From Bacteroidota bacterium (lineage in GTDB: Bacteria; Bacteroidota; Bacteroidia; Chitinophagales; Saprospiraceae), in assembly GCA_024280135.1 (NCBI GenBank), contig JAJRQS010000156.1, positions 1 through 16,050 on the forward strand: a stretch of DNA of 16,050 bases. The letters are read 5' to 3'. Under the pieces are notes generated by a model. That model was not told the DNA's origin, did no database searches, and was given only the letters and a program-made list of their open reading frames with translations. The position numbers and the translations under genes were made by a program. The stretch's first letter is position 1. Every line of letters begins with the position of its first letter. Shown here one piece after another: positions 7,990 through 15,451 of the stretch.

Positions 7990-8751
7990 ATGTACAAAGG
8001 CAAAAAAGTCGTTGCAGTATTACCCGCCTATAATGCAACAAAAACCCTCGAAAAAACTTATCGTGAGATTCCATTTGATATCGTAGATGATGTCATCTTA
8101 TGTGACGATGCGAGTCCCGACAATACCATTGAGGTGGCTAAATCCATTGGCATCAAACATACCATCCGTCATGCAAGCAACAAAGGCTATGGAGGCAATC
8201 AAAAGACACTGTACAATAAAGCATTGGAGATCGATGCAGATATTATCATCATGTTACATCCTGACTACCAATACACTCCGCAGTTAATTCCAGCTATTAC
8301 CAATCTAATTGGAGAAGATCTATACGACGTCGTTCTAGGGTCTAGAATCTTAGGCAAAGGTGCCTTGAAAGGAGGGATGCCGATCTATAAATACATAGCC
8401 AATCGTTTTTTGACGCTTACGCAAAATATATTGGTCAATCACAAATTATCGGAGTACCATACAGGATATCGCGCTTTTAGTCGAGAGGTCTTGGAGTCTA
8501 TCAACTACAATGATAATGATGATGATTTTGTTTTTGACAATGAGATGCTTTCGCAAATTATCTATGCAGATTTTCGAATTGGAGAGGTCAGTTGTCCAAC
8601 CAAGTATTTTCCAGAGGCATCGTCTATTAACTTTCAGCGGAGCGCCAAATACGGGCTAGGTGTACTTCGCGTGAGTACCAAGCATTTTCTACAAAGAATG
8701 GGTATAGGAGATTTTAAACTATATCGAGGAATAAAGAAAAGGGTTAGTTAG
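7990..8751 (+). CDS. Family 2 glycosyltransferase (dolichol-phosphate-mannose-synthase-like)
   Basis: A 253-residue GT-A fold glycosyltransferase. The N-terminal strand VVAVLPAYNATKTL (7-20) and DDASPDNT (39-46) bind the nucleotide sugar. The segment MLHPDYQYTP (88-97) is where DPM synthase-like enzymes carry the metal-binding acidic motif; here only one Asp (D92) is present in HPDYQ. GSR at 117-119, EYHTGYRAF at 155-163 and the DNEML stretch near 183-187 complete the family pattern. No C-terminal transmembrane helices follow, so it is a soluble or peripheral catalytic protein. It probably transfers a sugar to a polyprenyl phosphate or a surface glycan precursor; donor and acceptor are not determinable. 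It stands alone between a divergent and a convergent gene. Confidence 0.88.
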   Translation: MYKGKKVVAVLPAYNATKTLEKTYREIPFDIVDDVILCDDASPDNTIEVAKSIGIKHTIRHASNKGYGGNQKTLYNKALEIDADIIIMLHPDYQYTPQLIPAITNLIGEDLYDVVLGSRILGKGALKGGMPIYKYIANRFLTLTQNILVNHKLSEYHTGYRAFSREVLESINYNDNDDDFVFDNEMLSQIIYADFRIGEVSCPTKYFPEASSINFQRSAKYGLGVLRVSTKHFLQRMGIGDFKLYRGIKKRVS

Positions 8752-8875
8752 TCGAGATTGCCACTAATGTCCGAATGTTTCGCTCATTTATTGCAACGAA
8801 GGAAACAAATAAACGCACGAGCCAATTGAGAGCCTAGTTAGTCTAGTTTTTGGGTTCGTTTGGGCTGAGTTGAAG

Positions 8876-8994
8876 ATTTACGTACAAAGTATAAAAAACC
8901 AAGTAGAGAAGTGTAAAGTAAAGTTGCTGACATGGAGGAAATCGATTTGAGTGAGTGATATTATAAAGACGTCATATTTGCGTATAAAGTATAA
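8876..8994. repeat. Pair of 19-bp direct repeats exactly 100 bp apart
   Basis: ATTTACGTACAAAGTATAA (8876-8894) and ATTTGCGTATAAAGTATAA (8976-8994) agree at 17 of 19 bases. They lie in the 250-bp gap between the glycosyltransferase and the convergent small gene, where I see nothing else. No clear terminator is present for either gene. Confidence 0.5.
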
Positions 8995-9001
8995 GCCAGC
9001 T

Positions 9002-9457
9002 CTATTTTTTTCCAAATAATTCTTTAAGACTATTCCATAACGCCAATTTTAACTTCCGAGATGGGTCATTCTCTAATTCTAAAAAGCCATCCGAGTATAT
9101 CAGTTCAATTTGATTTATATGGACTATTTGATATTTGAGTATTTGGCGATGGAGCCCTACTTGGGAGAGTGGCACACCAAAAACAATGATTTTTTCAAAT
9201 TTCTCCTTTTCCGCAAGGTGAATCAGGCTAAAAGGTATTTTGCTCGAAAGCGCTAATACCATCACATCTTCTTCCATATCGACCTGGACAGATAGCAAGA
9301 TTTTTTGAAGAAGGGCTTTATGGGTAGTTGAATCAAACTGACCGGCCGGCAACATGACTAAAGTCTTCTGTTTTCCTTGCCCAAAACGCTTACCGATACT
9401 TTTGTAATCCTCCGTTACAGGTACTATTTCATCGTTAAAAAAGTCTGGATTCAACAT
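9002..9457 (-). CDS. Hypothetical protein, possible DNA polymerase III psi (HolD)-like
   Basis: A 151-residue soluble protein with an alternating alpha/beta pattern: strand TLVMLPAG (32-39), helix HKALLQKILLSV (46-57), strand DVMVLAL (64-70), strand EKIIVFGVPL (88-97), and strand IELIYSDG (117-124). The C-terminal segment NDPSRKLKLALWNSLKELF (130-148) recalls the end of the psi subunit of enteric bacteria (NPTARAALWQQI), and the overall layout fits that small alpha/beta fold. This resemblance is by eye and short, so the assignment is tentative. An unassigned conserved Bacteroidota protein is the alternative. It stands alone, its 3' end facing the glycosyltransferase gene. Confidence 0.75.
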   Translation of the reverse strand: MLNPDFFNDEIVPVTEDYKSIGKRFGQGKQKTLVMLPAGQFDSTTHKALLQKILLSVQVDMEEDVMVLALSSKIPFSLIHLAEKEKFEKIIVFGVPLSQVGLHRQILKYQIVHINQIELIYSDGFLELENDPSRKLKLALWNSLKELFGKK

Positions 9458-9510
9458 AATATATTATTTTCTAGCATCAATCAGGGTTATCATTTATATG
9501 CAAATAGCGC

Positions 9511-9541
9511 TTGATTTTTAGGCATATTTTACCTATCTTTG
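9511..9541 (+). promoter_or_regulatory. Bacteroidota-type promoter of ilvE
   Basis: TTG at 9511-9513 and TATCTTTG at 9534-9541 are spaced by 20 nt, an excellent fit to the phylum consensus. Transcription would start near 9547 and produce a leader of roughly 215 nt before the ATG at 9762. Confidence 0.65.
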
Positions 9542-9761
9542 CAAAACAAGGTAGGCAAATATCAACCTCCAAGATTTCTGCCTTTTCTTGCGAAATGAAA
9601 TATACCCGGTACAAAGTTATTAGTTTTTATTTAGATAGTATTCGTTTATAAGCTTTTATTCTTGGATTGTTTTTCACCCTAAAAGCAATCTTTTTGAAAC
9701 CAGATTAAAAGAAGAATCTCAATCCCTTTGATTTTTCTGAAATGTTTAAACCAAATTAAAA
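9542..9761 (+). promoter_or_regulatory. Long ilvE leader with a short ORF and hairpin
   Basis: This 220-nt leader is unusually long compared with the 20-40 nt leaders of the other promoters here. It contains an 18-codon ORF at 9595-9651 (MKYTRYKVISFYLDSIRL, with Val, two Ile and two Leu) and then a terminator-like hairpin at 9664-9695. This order (promoter, leader peptide, terminator, amino-acid gene) is the layout of transcription attenuation. The ORF is not strikingly rich in Ile, Leu or Val, and I found no convincing antiterminator pairing, so the regulatory reading is inference. Confidence 0.4.
9664..9695 (+). terminator. Candidate attenuator hairpin in the ilvE leader
   Basis: GATTGTTTTT (9665-9674) pairs with AAAAGCAATC (9681-9690), ten base pairs with one G-T wobble and a six-base loop CACCCT. 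Five T follow at 9691-9695. The stem is AT-rich and weaker than the other terminators in the window, as might suit a conditional one. It lies 66 nt before the ilvE start codon. Confidence 0.45.
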
Positions 9762-10832
9762 ATGATAAAAATTACCAAGACATCCAATCCGCAATATCAC
9801 GATTTTGATTTTTCAGACATCAAGTTTGGCCAGACCATGGCGGATCATATGTTTATCGCTGATTATGAGGATGGTACGTGGAAAAATTTAAGAATCGAGC
9901 CCTATGGTCCATTGACTCTAGATCCTTCCATGATGGCACTACATTATGGACAAGCTATTTTTGAAGGCATGAAAGCGACTAAGACATACGATGGCATACC
10001 TGTTATCTTTCGGCCCCATTTACACGCTGAACGTTTCAATATATCCGCAAGGAGAATGGCGATGCCTGAATTTCCAGAAGATTTGTTTGTGGAAGCTATC
10101 AAAACATTAGTAGCCTTAGATAGTAATTGGATACCTCGTGGGGACGATGCCGCGCTTTATATACGCCCATTTATGGTTGCGACCGATGCTCAATTAGGGG
10201 TCAGAGCCTCCAATAACTACAAAATGATGATCATCTGTGCTCCTGCTGGCAAATATTACGCTAAAGCGATTAAGTTATTAGCAGAAACCACCTATACGCG
10301 TGCAGCAATGGGCGGCATCGGTTTTGTGAAAGCAGCCGGTAACTATGCAGCTTCTCTTTTACCCGCCTTAGAAGCCAAAAAGAAGGGATACGATCAAGTT
10401 CTTTGGCTAGATGCAAAAGAGCATAAGTATATCCAAGAGGTCGGGACAATGAATATCTTTTTTGTAATTGATGGCGTCGTCGTTACGCCATCTGTTGATT
10501 CCAAAACCACATTGAGAGGTGTGACTAGAGATAGTATCATCACTATCCTAAAAGACAAGGGCTACAAAGTAGAAGAAAGAAGGCTTTCCATCGAAGAAAT
10601 ACGGGATGCAAGTATCGCCGGAACGTTGCAAGAGATTTTTGGTAGCGGCACCGCTGCCGTCGTCTCTATGGTTCAAGACCTTAGTTACAAGGATGATGTA
10701 TTTCATTTGGATAGCAAATTTGAGATTGCGACCCTAGTCAAAAAAGAAATCAATATGATTCGTCAAGGACAGGTCGAAGATAAATTCAACTGGCTTTATC
10801 CTGCAGTTATGGATAACAGCATTGTCCGCTAA
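9762..10832 (+). CDS. ilvE: Branched-chain-amino-acid aminotransferase
   Basis: A 356-residue class IV PLP-dependent aminotransferase of the long (eukaryotic-like, BCAT) subgroup. It transfers the amino group between Val, Leu or Ile and 2-oxoglutarate, the last step of their synthesis and the first of their breakdown. Diagnostic segments are HYGQAIFEGMKA (61-72), FRPHLHAERFNISARRM (83-99) with the phosphate-binding Arg, GFVKAAGNYAAS (187-198) with the PLP-binding Lys190, and EVGTMNIFF (226-234). LRGVTRD and the C-terminal GSGTAAVVS are also present. The length is complete. The ATG at 9762 starts the conserved N-terminal region. The gene is a single unit with a promoter at 9511-9541, a long leader and its own terminator. 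Confidence 0.95.
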   Translation: MIKITKTSNPQYHDFDFSDIKFGQTMADHMFIADYEDGTWKNLRIEPYGPLTLDPSMMALHYGQAIFEGMKATKTYDGIPVIFRPHLHAERFNISARRMAMPEFPEDLFVEAIKTLVALDSNWIPRGDDAALYIRPFMVATDAQLGVRASNNYKMMIICAPAGKYYAKAIKLLAETTYTRAAMGGIGFVKAAGNYAASLLPALEAKKKGYDQVLWLDAKEHKYIQEVGTMNIFFVIDGVVVTPSVDSKTTLRGVTRDSIITILKDKGYKVEERRLSIEEIRDASIAGTLQEIFGSGTAAVVSMVQDLSYKDDVFHLDSKFEIATLVKKEINMIRQGQVEDKFNWLYPAVMDNSIVR

Positions 10833-10854
10833 AGCTTTCCTTACGGAAAATTTG

Positions 10855-10890
10855 AACTGCTCTTGGCTAATGCTGAGAGCAGTTTTTTTT
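10855..10890 (+). terminator. Rho-independent terminator of ilvE
   Basis: AACTGCTCT (10855-10863) pairs perfectly with AGAGCAGTT (10876-10884) around a 12-base loop, followed by a run of T to 10890. It starts 22 nt after the ilvE stop codon. Confidence 0.9.
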
Positions 10891-10958
10891 GTAACGTGCA
10901 TTCGTGGCTCCTAAATTGAGGATACCGATAACTATCGGTAGAAGAGGATGTGCCGCAA

Positions 10959-11147
10959 GCCAGGCAGGCTGTGAGGAACCGAACGTAAAAATTAAATAGA
11001 AACCAAGAACAATTTTTTTTAGCTTCAAAGTCCCTGCGGGCTTTTGAGTCTAAATCTGTGAAAATCCGCCTAATCAGTACCGATGACTATCAGTATCCGT
11101 ATTCAACCTATCTAGTGCCTGCCTGAATCGGCAGAGGCAGGTGCCAT
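10959..11147. repeat. Dispersed repeat, copy B (inverted relative to 662-805)
   Basis: This is the reverse-complement counterpart of copy A. The strongest block is 11115-11147 (32 of 33 bases), then AAATCCGCCT near 11062-11071, and 10959-10994 with CCAGGCAGGCTG, GAGGAACCGAACGTAAAAA. Copy B carries about 45 extra bases in its middle. As in copy A, AGGCAGG and CCTGCCT near the ends can pair. It fills most of the 410-bp gap between ilvE and the peptidase gene; the rest holds the ilvE terminator and a -7 box. No ORF is present. Confidence 0.75.
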
Positions 11148-11226
11148 TTAAATTCATGCATCCGATACTTTTTCGAGAAACTAATCGTAAAACCCCATAT
11201 AAATCGCCACAAACCTATAAAAGGCT

Positions 11227-11234
11227 TATCTTCG
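11227..11234 (+). promoter_or_regulatory. Putative -7 box of the C1 peptidase gene
   Basis: TATCTTCG differs at one base from TAnnTTTG and lies 10 nt before the ATG at 11245. No clear TTG is found at -33, so the call is weak. Confidence 0.35.
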
Positions 11235-11244
11235 TACAAAAAAA

Positions 11245-12360
11245 ATGCGACTAAAGAATCTATTTATCCTGCTTCTTGTATGCTTTTCTATTGCAGCGCA
11301 AGCACAGCTATCATTCAAAGAAACCATTAATTTAGTGGAAACGCCTATCAAAAGTCAAGACCAAACGGGTACTTGCTGGTCTTATTCGACCGCTTCTTAT
11401 ATGGAATCCGAGGCTATTAGAAAGCATAAAGAGCCGATTGACCTTTCGGAAATGTTTATCGTAAGGTATCTTTATCAAAGAAAGGCAGAAAATTACATTT
11501 TACGCCAAGGTAAAACCAATTTCTCGCAAGGGGCTTTGGCGCATGATTTCATGCGGGCAATGGGCAAGCACGGTGTCGTCCCACAATCTGCCTACGACGG
11601 GCGCCCCAAAGGAGAAGAACGTTACAATCATGCTGAATTAGTAGCCGTCTTAAAAGGGTACTTGGATGGGGTTTTAGCTAGCAAGAAGCCCTCTACCTAT
11701 TGGAAAGAAGGATTCAATGCGATCTTGGATGTGTATTTGGGCAAAGCACCCGATACATTCCTTGTAAATGGGCAATCTTTCACCCCTAAATCGTATGCAA
11801 AACATTTGGGTTTAGTGGCCAAGGAGTATATTGAATTAACTTCTTTTTCTCATCATTCATTTAATAGCTACTTCGTGTTGGAGATCCCAGATAATTTTTC
11901 TAATGGCTTGTACTATAATATTCCTTTAGCGCAACTAAAAGCGCAAACGGATTATGCTTTGGAAAAAGGATTTACGGTTTCATGGGATGGAGATGTCAGC
12001 GAAGCAGGTTTTGGTCGAACAGAAGGAATCTGCTTGCTACCTGTTAATCCAAAAGATAAAAACCTCTTCAAAAAGAGTGTCAAAGAAATTCAAGTGACCC
12101 AAGAAAATCGTCAGAAAAGCTTCGAAAACTTGACTACCACAGATGATCATCTGATGCACATCGTCGGAAAAGCTAAAGATCAATCAGGAAATTCTTACTA
12201 TATTATTAAAAATTCTTGGGGGGAACGGGGAGATTTCAAAGGCTATCTTTACATGTCTGAATCTTATTTTATGATGAAGACGATTGCCATCATGTTACCC
12301 AAAGATGCCTTAATGAAAGAAGTAAAACCAACGGTATTTTTACCTGTTTCTCTTGAATAG
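11245..12360 (+). CDS. Secreted C1-family (papain-like) cysteine peptidase, bleomycin hydrolase/PepC type
   Basis: A 371-residue exported peptidase. Residues 1-20 are a Sec signal peptide (MRLKNLFILLLVCFSIAAQA), with cleavage likely after AQA. The catalytic set is visible: oxyanion Gln38 and nucleophile Cys44 in SQDQTGTCWSYST, His302 in DDHLMHIVG, and Asn323 in IIKNSWGE. The DLSEMFIVRY stretch (66-75) and the large insertion between the Cys and His halves fit the PepC/bleomycin hydrolase branch (C1B) rather than classic papain. No propeptide is evident between the signal and the active site. C1B enzymes are usually cytoplasmic aminopeptidases, so a secreted form suggests periplasmic peptide degradation. 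The HMA lipoprotein gene starts 38 nt downstream and may be co-transcribed. Confidence 0.9.
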   Translation: MRLKNLFILLLVCFSIAAQAQLSFKETINLVETPIKSQDQTGTCWSYSTASYMESEAIRKHKEPIDLSEMFIVRYLYQRKAENYILRQGKTNFSQGALAHDFMRAMGKHGVVPQSAYDGRPKGEERYNHAELVAVLKGYLDGVLASKKPSTYWKEGFNAILDVYLGKAPDTFLVNGQSFTPKSYAKHLGLVAKEYIELTSFSHHSFNSYFVLEIPDNFSNGLYYNIPLAQLKAQTDYALEKGFTVSWDGDVSEAGFGRTEGICLLPVNPKDKNLFKKSVKEIQVTQENRQKSFENLTTTDDHLMHIVGKAKDQSGNSYYIIKNSWGERGDFKGYLYMSESYFMMKTIAIMLPKDALMKEVKPTVFLPVSLE

Positions 12361-12398
12361 TCGTACTTACAGGTAATTGTTTATTCAAAAAAATAAAA

Positions 12399-12716
12399 AT
12401 GAAAACACAAAGACTTTTTCTTCTTTTTATCGTACTGATTATTTCTGTACATGCCTGCTCGCCCTCCCCTAACAAGGCAAAAACCATTACCGTAAAAGCC
12501 TCAGCCTTGATCGAGGAAAAAATCAGCGTCCGAGGTATGACTTGTGTTGGGTGTGAAGTAACACTAGAAGAAAGTCTGTCCAAAATAGATGGTGTCGTAT
12601 CGGTCAAAGCTTCGCATCATAAAAAACAAGCCGTCATCGAATTTGACTCTACCCAAACCAATATCACTGCCATAAAAAAAGCCGTAAAAGAAGCGGGCTA
12701 CAAAACTTTTGATTAA
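12399..12716 (+). CDS. Lipoprotein with heavy-metal-associated (HMA) domain
   Basis: A 105-residue protein. Residues 1-19 are a hydrophobic signal ending VHA, followed by Cys20, a plausible lipoprotein cleavage site (His at -2 is unusual). Residues 40-105 form an HMA ferredoxin-like fold: strand KISVRGMTCVGCEVTLEESL with the metal-binding pair Cys49 and Cys52 in GMTCVGC (46-52), then GVVSVKAS, AVIEFD and helix AIKKAVKEAGY. This is the fold of MerP- and CopZ-type carriers of Hg(II) or Cu(I). It would act at the periplasmic face of a membrane. The DUF4395 gene follows after 7 nt, a tight pair that suggests joint metal handling or thiol/redox work. The metal is not determinable. Confidence 0.9.
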   Translation: MKTQRLFLLFIVLIISVHACSPSPNKAKTITVKASALIEEKISVRGMTCVGCEVTLEESLSKIDGVVSVKASHHKKQAVIEFDSTQTNITAIKKAVKEAGYKTFD

Positions 12717-12723
12717 TTGAGCG

Positions 12724-13356
12724 ATGAAAATATTTTTTAATTTTGGGGAAACAGTACCGGGTTTTGACTACAAGGTAATCAACGAAAGAGAAGCTAGAGC
12801 GAGTGCTGGTATTATGTTTTTATTTGGGCTTTTGAGTCTTTTTTCTGTTTACATTTACAGAACTATTTTTTGGGCAGAACTATTTTCGATCACCTTTATT
12901 ATTGAATTCATAATACGAGTCGTATTCAATACTAAGTATGCGCCTTACATGCTCATTGGCGGTTTATTTGTCCATAACCAGATGCCCGATTGGGTGGAAG
13001 CTAGACCCAAGCGTTTTGCGTGGTTGCTGGGCTTGATTCTGGGTGTAATCATGACTTACTTCATCGTATTTGATATTATCTCCCCCGTAAGAATAGGAAT
13101 TTGTTGGCTGTGTTTATTTCTTCTGTATGTAGAGTCTGTATTTGGGATTTGTTTGGGCTGCATACTTTATAAAAAACTAAACTGGAAGGTCTATAATTGC
13201 CCAGGCGGCATCTGTGATGTCAAACCCCAAAAATCCTATGACAAGAGAAAAATACTCATTATCATCGGTTTTCTTGGTCTCTTTTATTTAACGTATGCCA
13301 CTTTAAAAATGGTTAAATTTGAAGATCCGCCTACGATTATTATCTTAGATGAGTAA
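12724..13356 (+). CDS. DUF4395-type membrane protein
   Basis: A 210-residue protein with about five membrane segments (near 28-45, 50-68, 100-118, 122-140 and 177-194). It matches the DUF4395 pattern: the N-terminal INEREARASAG, the EARPKRFAWLLG loop (92-103), and the CLGC motif at 143-146 (FGICLGCILYK) near the end of the domain. A second cysteine pair, CPGGIC at 159-164, follows in a loop. The paired cysteines could bind metal or cycle as dithiols. It lies 7 nt after the HMA lipoprotein gene. In other bacteria DUF4395 genes occur near thioredoxin- or metal-related genes, which fits, but the function is unproven. No terminator is obvious after its stop. Confidence 0.82.
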   Translation: MKIFFNFGETVPGFDYKVINEREARASAGIMFLFGLLSLFSVYIYRTIFWAELFSITFIIEFIIRVVFNTKYAPYMLIGGLFVHNQMPDWVEARPKRFAWLLGLILGVIMTYFIVFDIISPVRIGICWLCLFLLYVESVFGICLGCILYKKLNWKVYNCPGGICDVKPQKSYDKRKILIIIGFLGLFYLTYATLKMVKFEDPPTIIILDE

Positions 13357-13435
13357 ATGGTTGGTCTCTTTACGTTAAGAATGCGCTCTTCTTTGACGCT
13401 AATTTTCGTGGATTACCCTAATTTCTAGTCATACT

Positions 13436-13463
13436 TAATTCGTGTAATTTGTGCTAATTCGTG
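13436..13463. repeat. Short tandem array of TAATTCGTG-like units
   Basis: Three 9-10 base units, TAATTCGTG, TAATTTGTGC and TAATTCGTG, lie head to tail in the 130-bp gap between two convergent genes. A related CTAATTTTCGTGG lies at 13399-13411. Similar short phrases are typical of degenerate intergenic repeats in Bacteroidota; no function is evident. Confidence 0.55.
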
Positions 13464-13486
13464 TCCCTACCAGCCTTCAAATAAAT

Positions 13487-14359
13487 CTAATGATCATTTA
13501 ATTTACGTTCTGGTAAATCACGTAAAGCATAATTATAAACGACTGTCAAAAGCAACACAAAGAAAGCAGCTGCAACTCCTATCGCTACATTGTAATGCTC
13601 TTCCGCCGAAAGTGAAATACGAATCAATATAGTCGCTAAAACAAAAGCAGAATATCGAAAAATTTTGTAATAATTCAAGGTGTAACGCAATGCTATCAAG
13701 ACTATCAAAATATCACTAAAGATCAACACTGTATAAAACAAGTGGAAAGAATGATTATAATGCCCATCGACTACTAACGCATAAATATCTGCTATTCCGA
13801 TCAACAGAAAAGAACCTAAAAGTATAATAGCCAAGAGCCTTTTCATACTCACAAACTTAGTTTGGTCTTTTTCTATGTCCGTTAATTTAATGTGCTTTTG
13901 TGCTTTATAGACATAGCCCATGATTGCAAAAATAGACAATGCTCCACCAGCATAAATTAACATACCGATGACTTCATCTTTGATATCAACCCATAAAAAA
14001 TCATTGGCAATATGGCTAAACTCCTTAAATCCATTTCGTAGAAAAATAAGAGATAATAATTCAAATTGCTTGCCAACTGATTTCGCCACGGACTTCGGCA
14101 ATACAATTATCAAACTAAACAACTCTGTAATTAGTAATAATGTAAAAGCTACCTCAATAGCAAAAAATGGATTCGTAAATTTCTTATCGAACTGTCCCAA
14201 ATGCGCCCAATCCATAATCGTAATCACACTAAACAGTATACAAACTAAAAATACGCTGACCAAAACGGTACTAATCATTTTGTGATTAAAACTGCTTTTC
14301 CAAAAAGTTTTTAATCTAAAAAATAGCCCATCAGTTATGTGTAAAATTCTGTTCAACAT
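13487..14359 (-). CDS. Seven-helix membrane protein of unknown function
   Basis: A 290-residue integral membrane protein with about seven hydrophobic helices (near 29-49, 65-87, 131-151, 174-197, 206-224, 235-250 and 258-277). The loop after TM2 is the most distinctive part: VLPKSVAKSVGKQFELLSLIFLRNGFKEF in outline (86-114), amphipathic and basic, which looks like a conserved family signature, though I cannot name the family. The alternation of short cytoplasmic loops recalls voltage-sensor-like or channel-like modules, but there is no clear S4 arginine ladder or pore loop. The gene starts 2 nt after the stop of the DUF3667 gene, so the two are co-transcribed and probably coupled. The only upstream promoter I see is the one before DUF3667. 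Confidence 0.8.
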   Translation of the reverse strand: MLNRILHITDGLFFRLKTFWKSSFNHKMISTVLVSVFLVCILFSVITIMDWAHLGQFDKKFTNPFFAIEVAFTLLLITELFSLIIVLPKSVAKSVGKQFELLSLIFLRNGFKEFSHIANDFLWVDIKDEVIGMLIYAGGALSIFAIMGYVYKAQKHIKLTDIEKDQTKFVSMKRLLAIILLGSFLLIGIADIYALVVDGHYNHSFHLFYTVLIFSDILIVLIALRYTLNYYKIFRYSAFVLATILIRISLSAEEHYNVAIGVAAAFFVLLLTVVYNYALRDLPERKLNDH

Positions 14360-14361
14360 AT

Positions 14362-15417
14362 TTAAAAAATTGCAATTGAAACAACCAGATAAATTGCAGC
14401 AATAATGATATAAATAAAGCTATTACCCAACAAATACAACAACCAAGTAAAAAAGGTTTTGACATATCCTTTCTCGTAAAAATACTTCATGCTAAAATAA
14501 GAATACAGCATGATTCCAATGACAACAAGCACACTAACAAAAGACATCGCACTAGGTAGTTTGTTAACCAAATGCAATAAGACTAAGAATTCAAAAAACA
14601 TCGCATACAAATACAGCAAGTATAAGACATGTTCCACATAAAACCGCTTCGAGCGCCAAAAAAGCAATTTTAGCCATAAGGCTGAAAATGGAATGACACC
14701 AAAGATTAACCAAATCACATGATCCTTCAAGTAATTAATAATAGACGCCGCCCCTTTATCAATTCGCTTGGCACGTCCAAGGGCAAACTTATCTCGCCAA
14801 TGTCGTACATCATACTTTTGATATAAGCTATCAGATGGTAGTTTCCTAAGGTCACTCAACAAAATAGTTTTACTAGAGTCGGTAGATGGCTTAAGATCAA
14901 AACTGTCTAATACTAAAGAAATCACATAACCTGACCGAGTATAGATATTAAATGTTTCATCAACTACCGTATCTACTTCTTCAGTATCATCTATGAACAT
15001 TTCATCCAACAATCCTATTACTCCCTCCTCCTCTTGACGAATTGTATCAGTATTCGGTGTCATTATATCTTCAATGAAACTTGAATGCGTATCATCTTGG
15101 GTATCAAATTTTACATCTATGACTTTATCAAACTGCGAAACTAATGCATATGCCAGCCAGGCGTAAAAGAAAAATCGAAAAGGATTCAGGTATTTTTTTC
15201 GAGCACCACGAATGTATGTTTTTGCCAATCTGCTGGGATATAATCCACCTGCGAGCGTTCTAAAAAATAAGTTATCAAAATTAAAGACTACACTAAAAAA
15301 ATCTCCCAAGACTGACCTCAGTCTTAGTTTGGGTAAGTCATTTTTTTGTCCACAAGAAGCACAAAATTTTCCTTCGCCTTTACCTTGTTGGCAGTTTGGG
15401 CAAGTAATGGAAATCAT
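14362..15417 (-). CDS. DUF3667-family membrane protein with N-terminal zinc ribbon
   Basis: A 351-residue protein from the ATG at 15417. Residues 6-22 form a zinc ribbon with four cysteines (CPNCQQGKGEGKFCASCGQK; C6, C9, C19, C22). Then comes the DUF3667 core: LRSVLGDFFSVVFNFDNLF and KTYIRGARKKYLNPFRFFFYAWLAYALV in outline, with the first membrane helix. A long soluble acidic segment follows, then about four helices near the C-terminus (from VIWLIFGVIPFSALWL onward). Start choice: the frame is open further up with ATG at 15447 and TTG at 15462, but a TATCTTTA box at 15452-15459 would put transcription start near 15446. The ATG at 15417 also has a GAGGA 7 nt upstream. The start at 15447 remains possible. 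It is followed after 2 nt by the seven-helix protein gene. Confidence 0.85.
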   Translation of the reverse strand: MISITCPNCQQGKGEGKFCASCGQKNDLPKLRLRSVLGDFFSVVFNFDNLFFRTLAGGLYPSRLAKTYIRGARKKYLNPFRFFFYAWLAYALVSQFDKVIDVKFDTQDDTHSSFIEDIMTPNTDTIRQEEEGVIGLLDEMFIDDTEEVDTVVDETFNIYTRSGYVISLVLDSFDLKPSTDSSKTILLSDLRKLPSDSLYQKYDVRHWRDKFALGRAKRIDKGAASIINYLKDHVIWLIFGVIPFSALWLKLLFWRSKRFYVEHVLYLLYLYAMFFEFLVLLHLVNKLPSAMSFVSVLVVIGIMLYSYFSMKYFYEKGYVKTFFTWLLYLLGNSFIYIIIAAIYLVVSIAIF

Positions 15418-15451
15418 AAGACCGTCCTCTGTATCTTCTATACTCATGTAG

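Noticed and set aside
8838..8851. CTAG-TTAGT-CTAG followed by T run as a glycosyltransferase terminator
   Set aside because: The stem is only four base pairs and too weak to call.
12290..12607. Minus-strand 105-codon ORF opposite the peptidase end and HMA gene
   Set aside because: Both plus-strand genes here are well supported; this is an antisense shadow.
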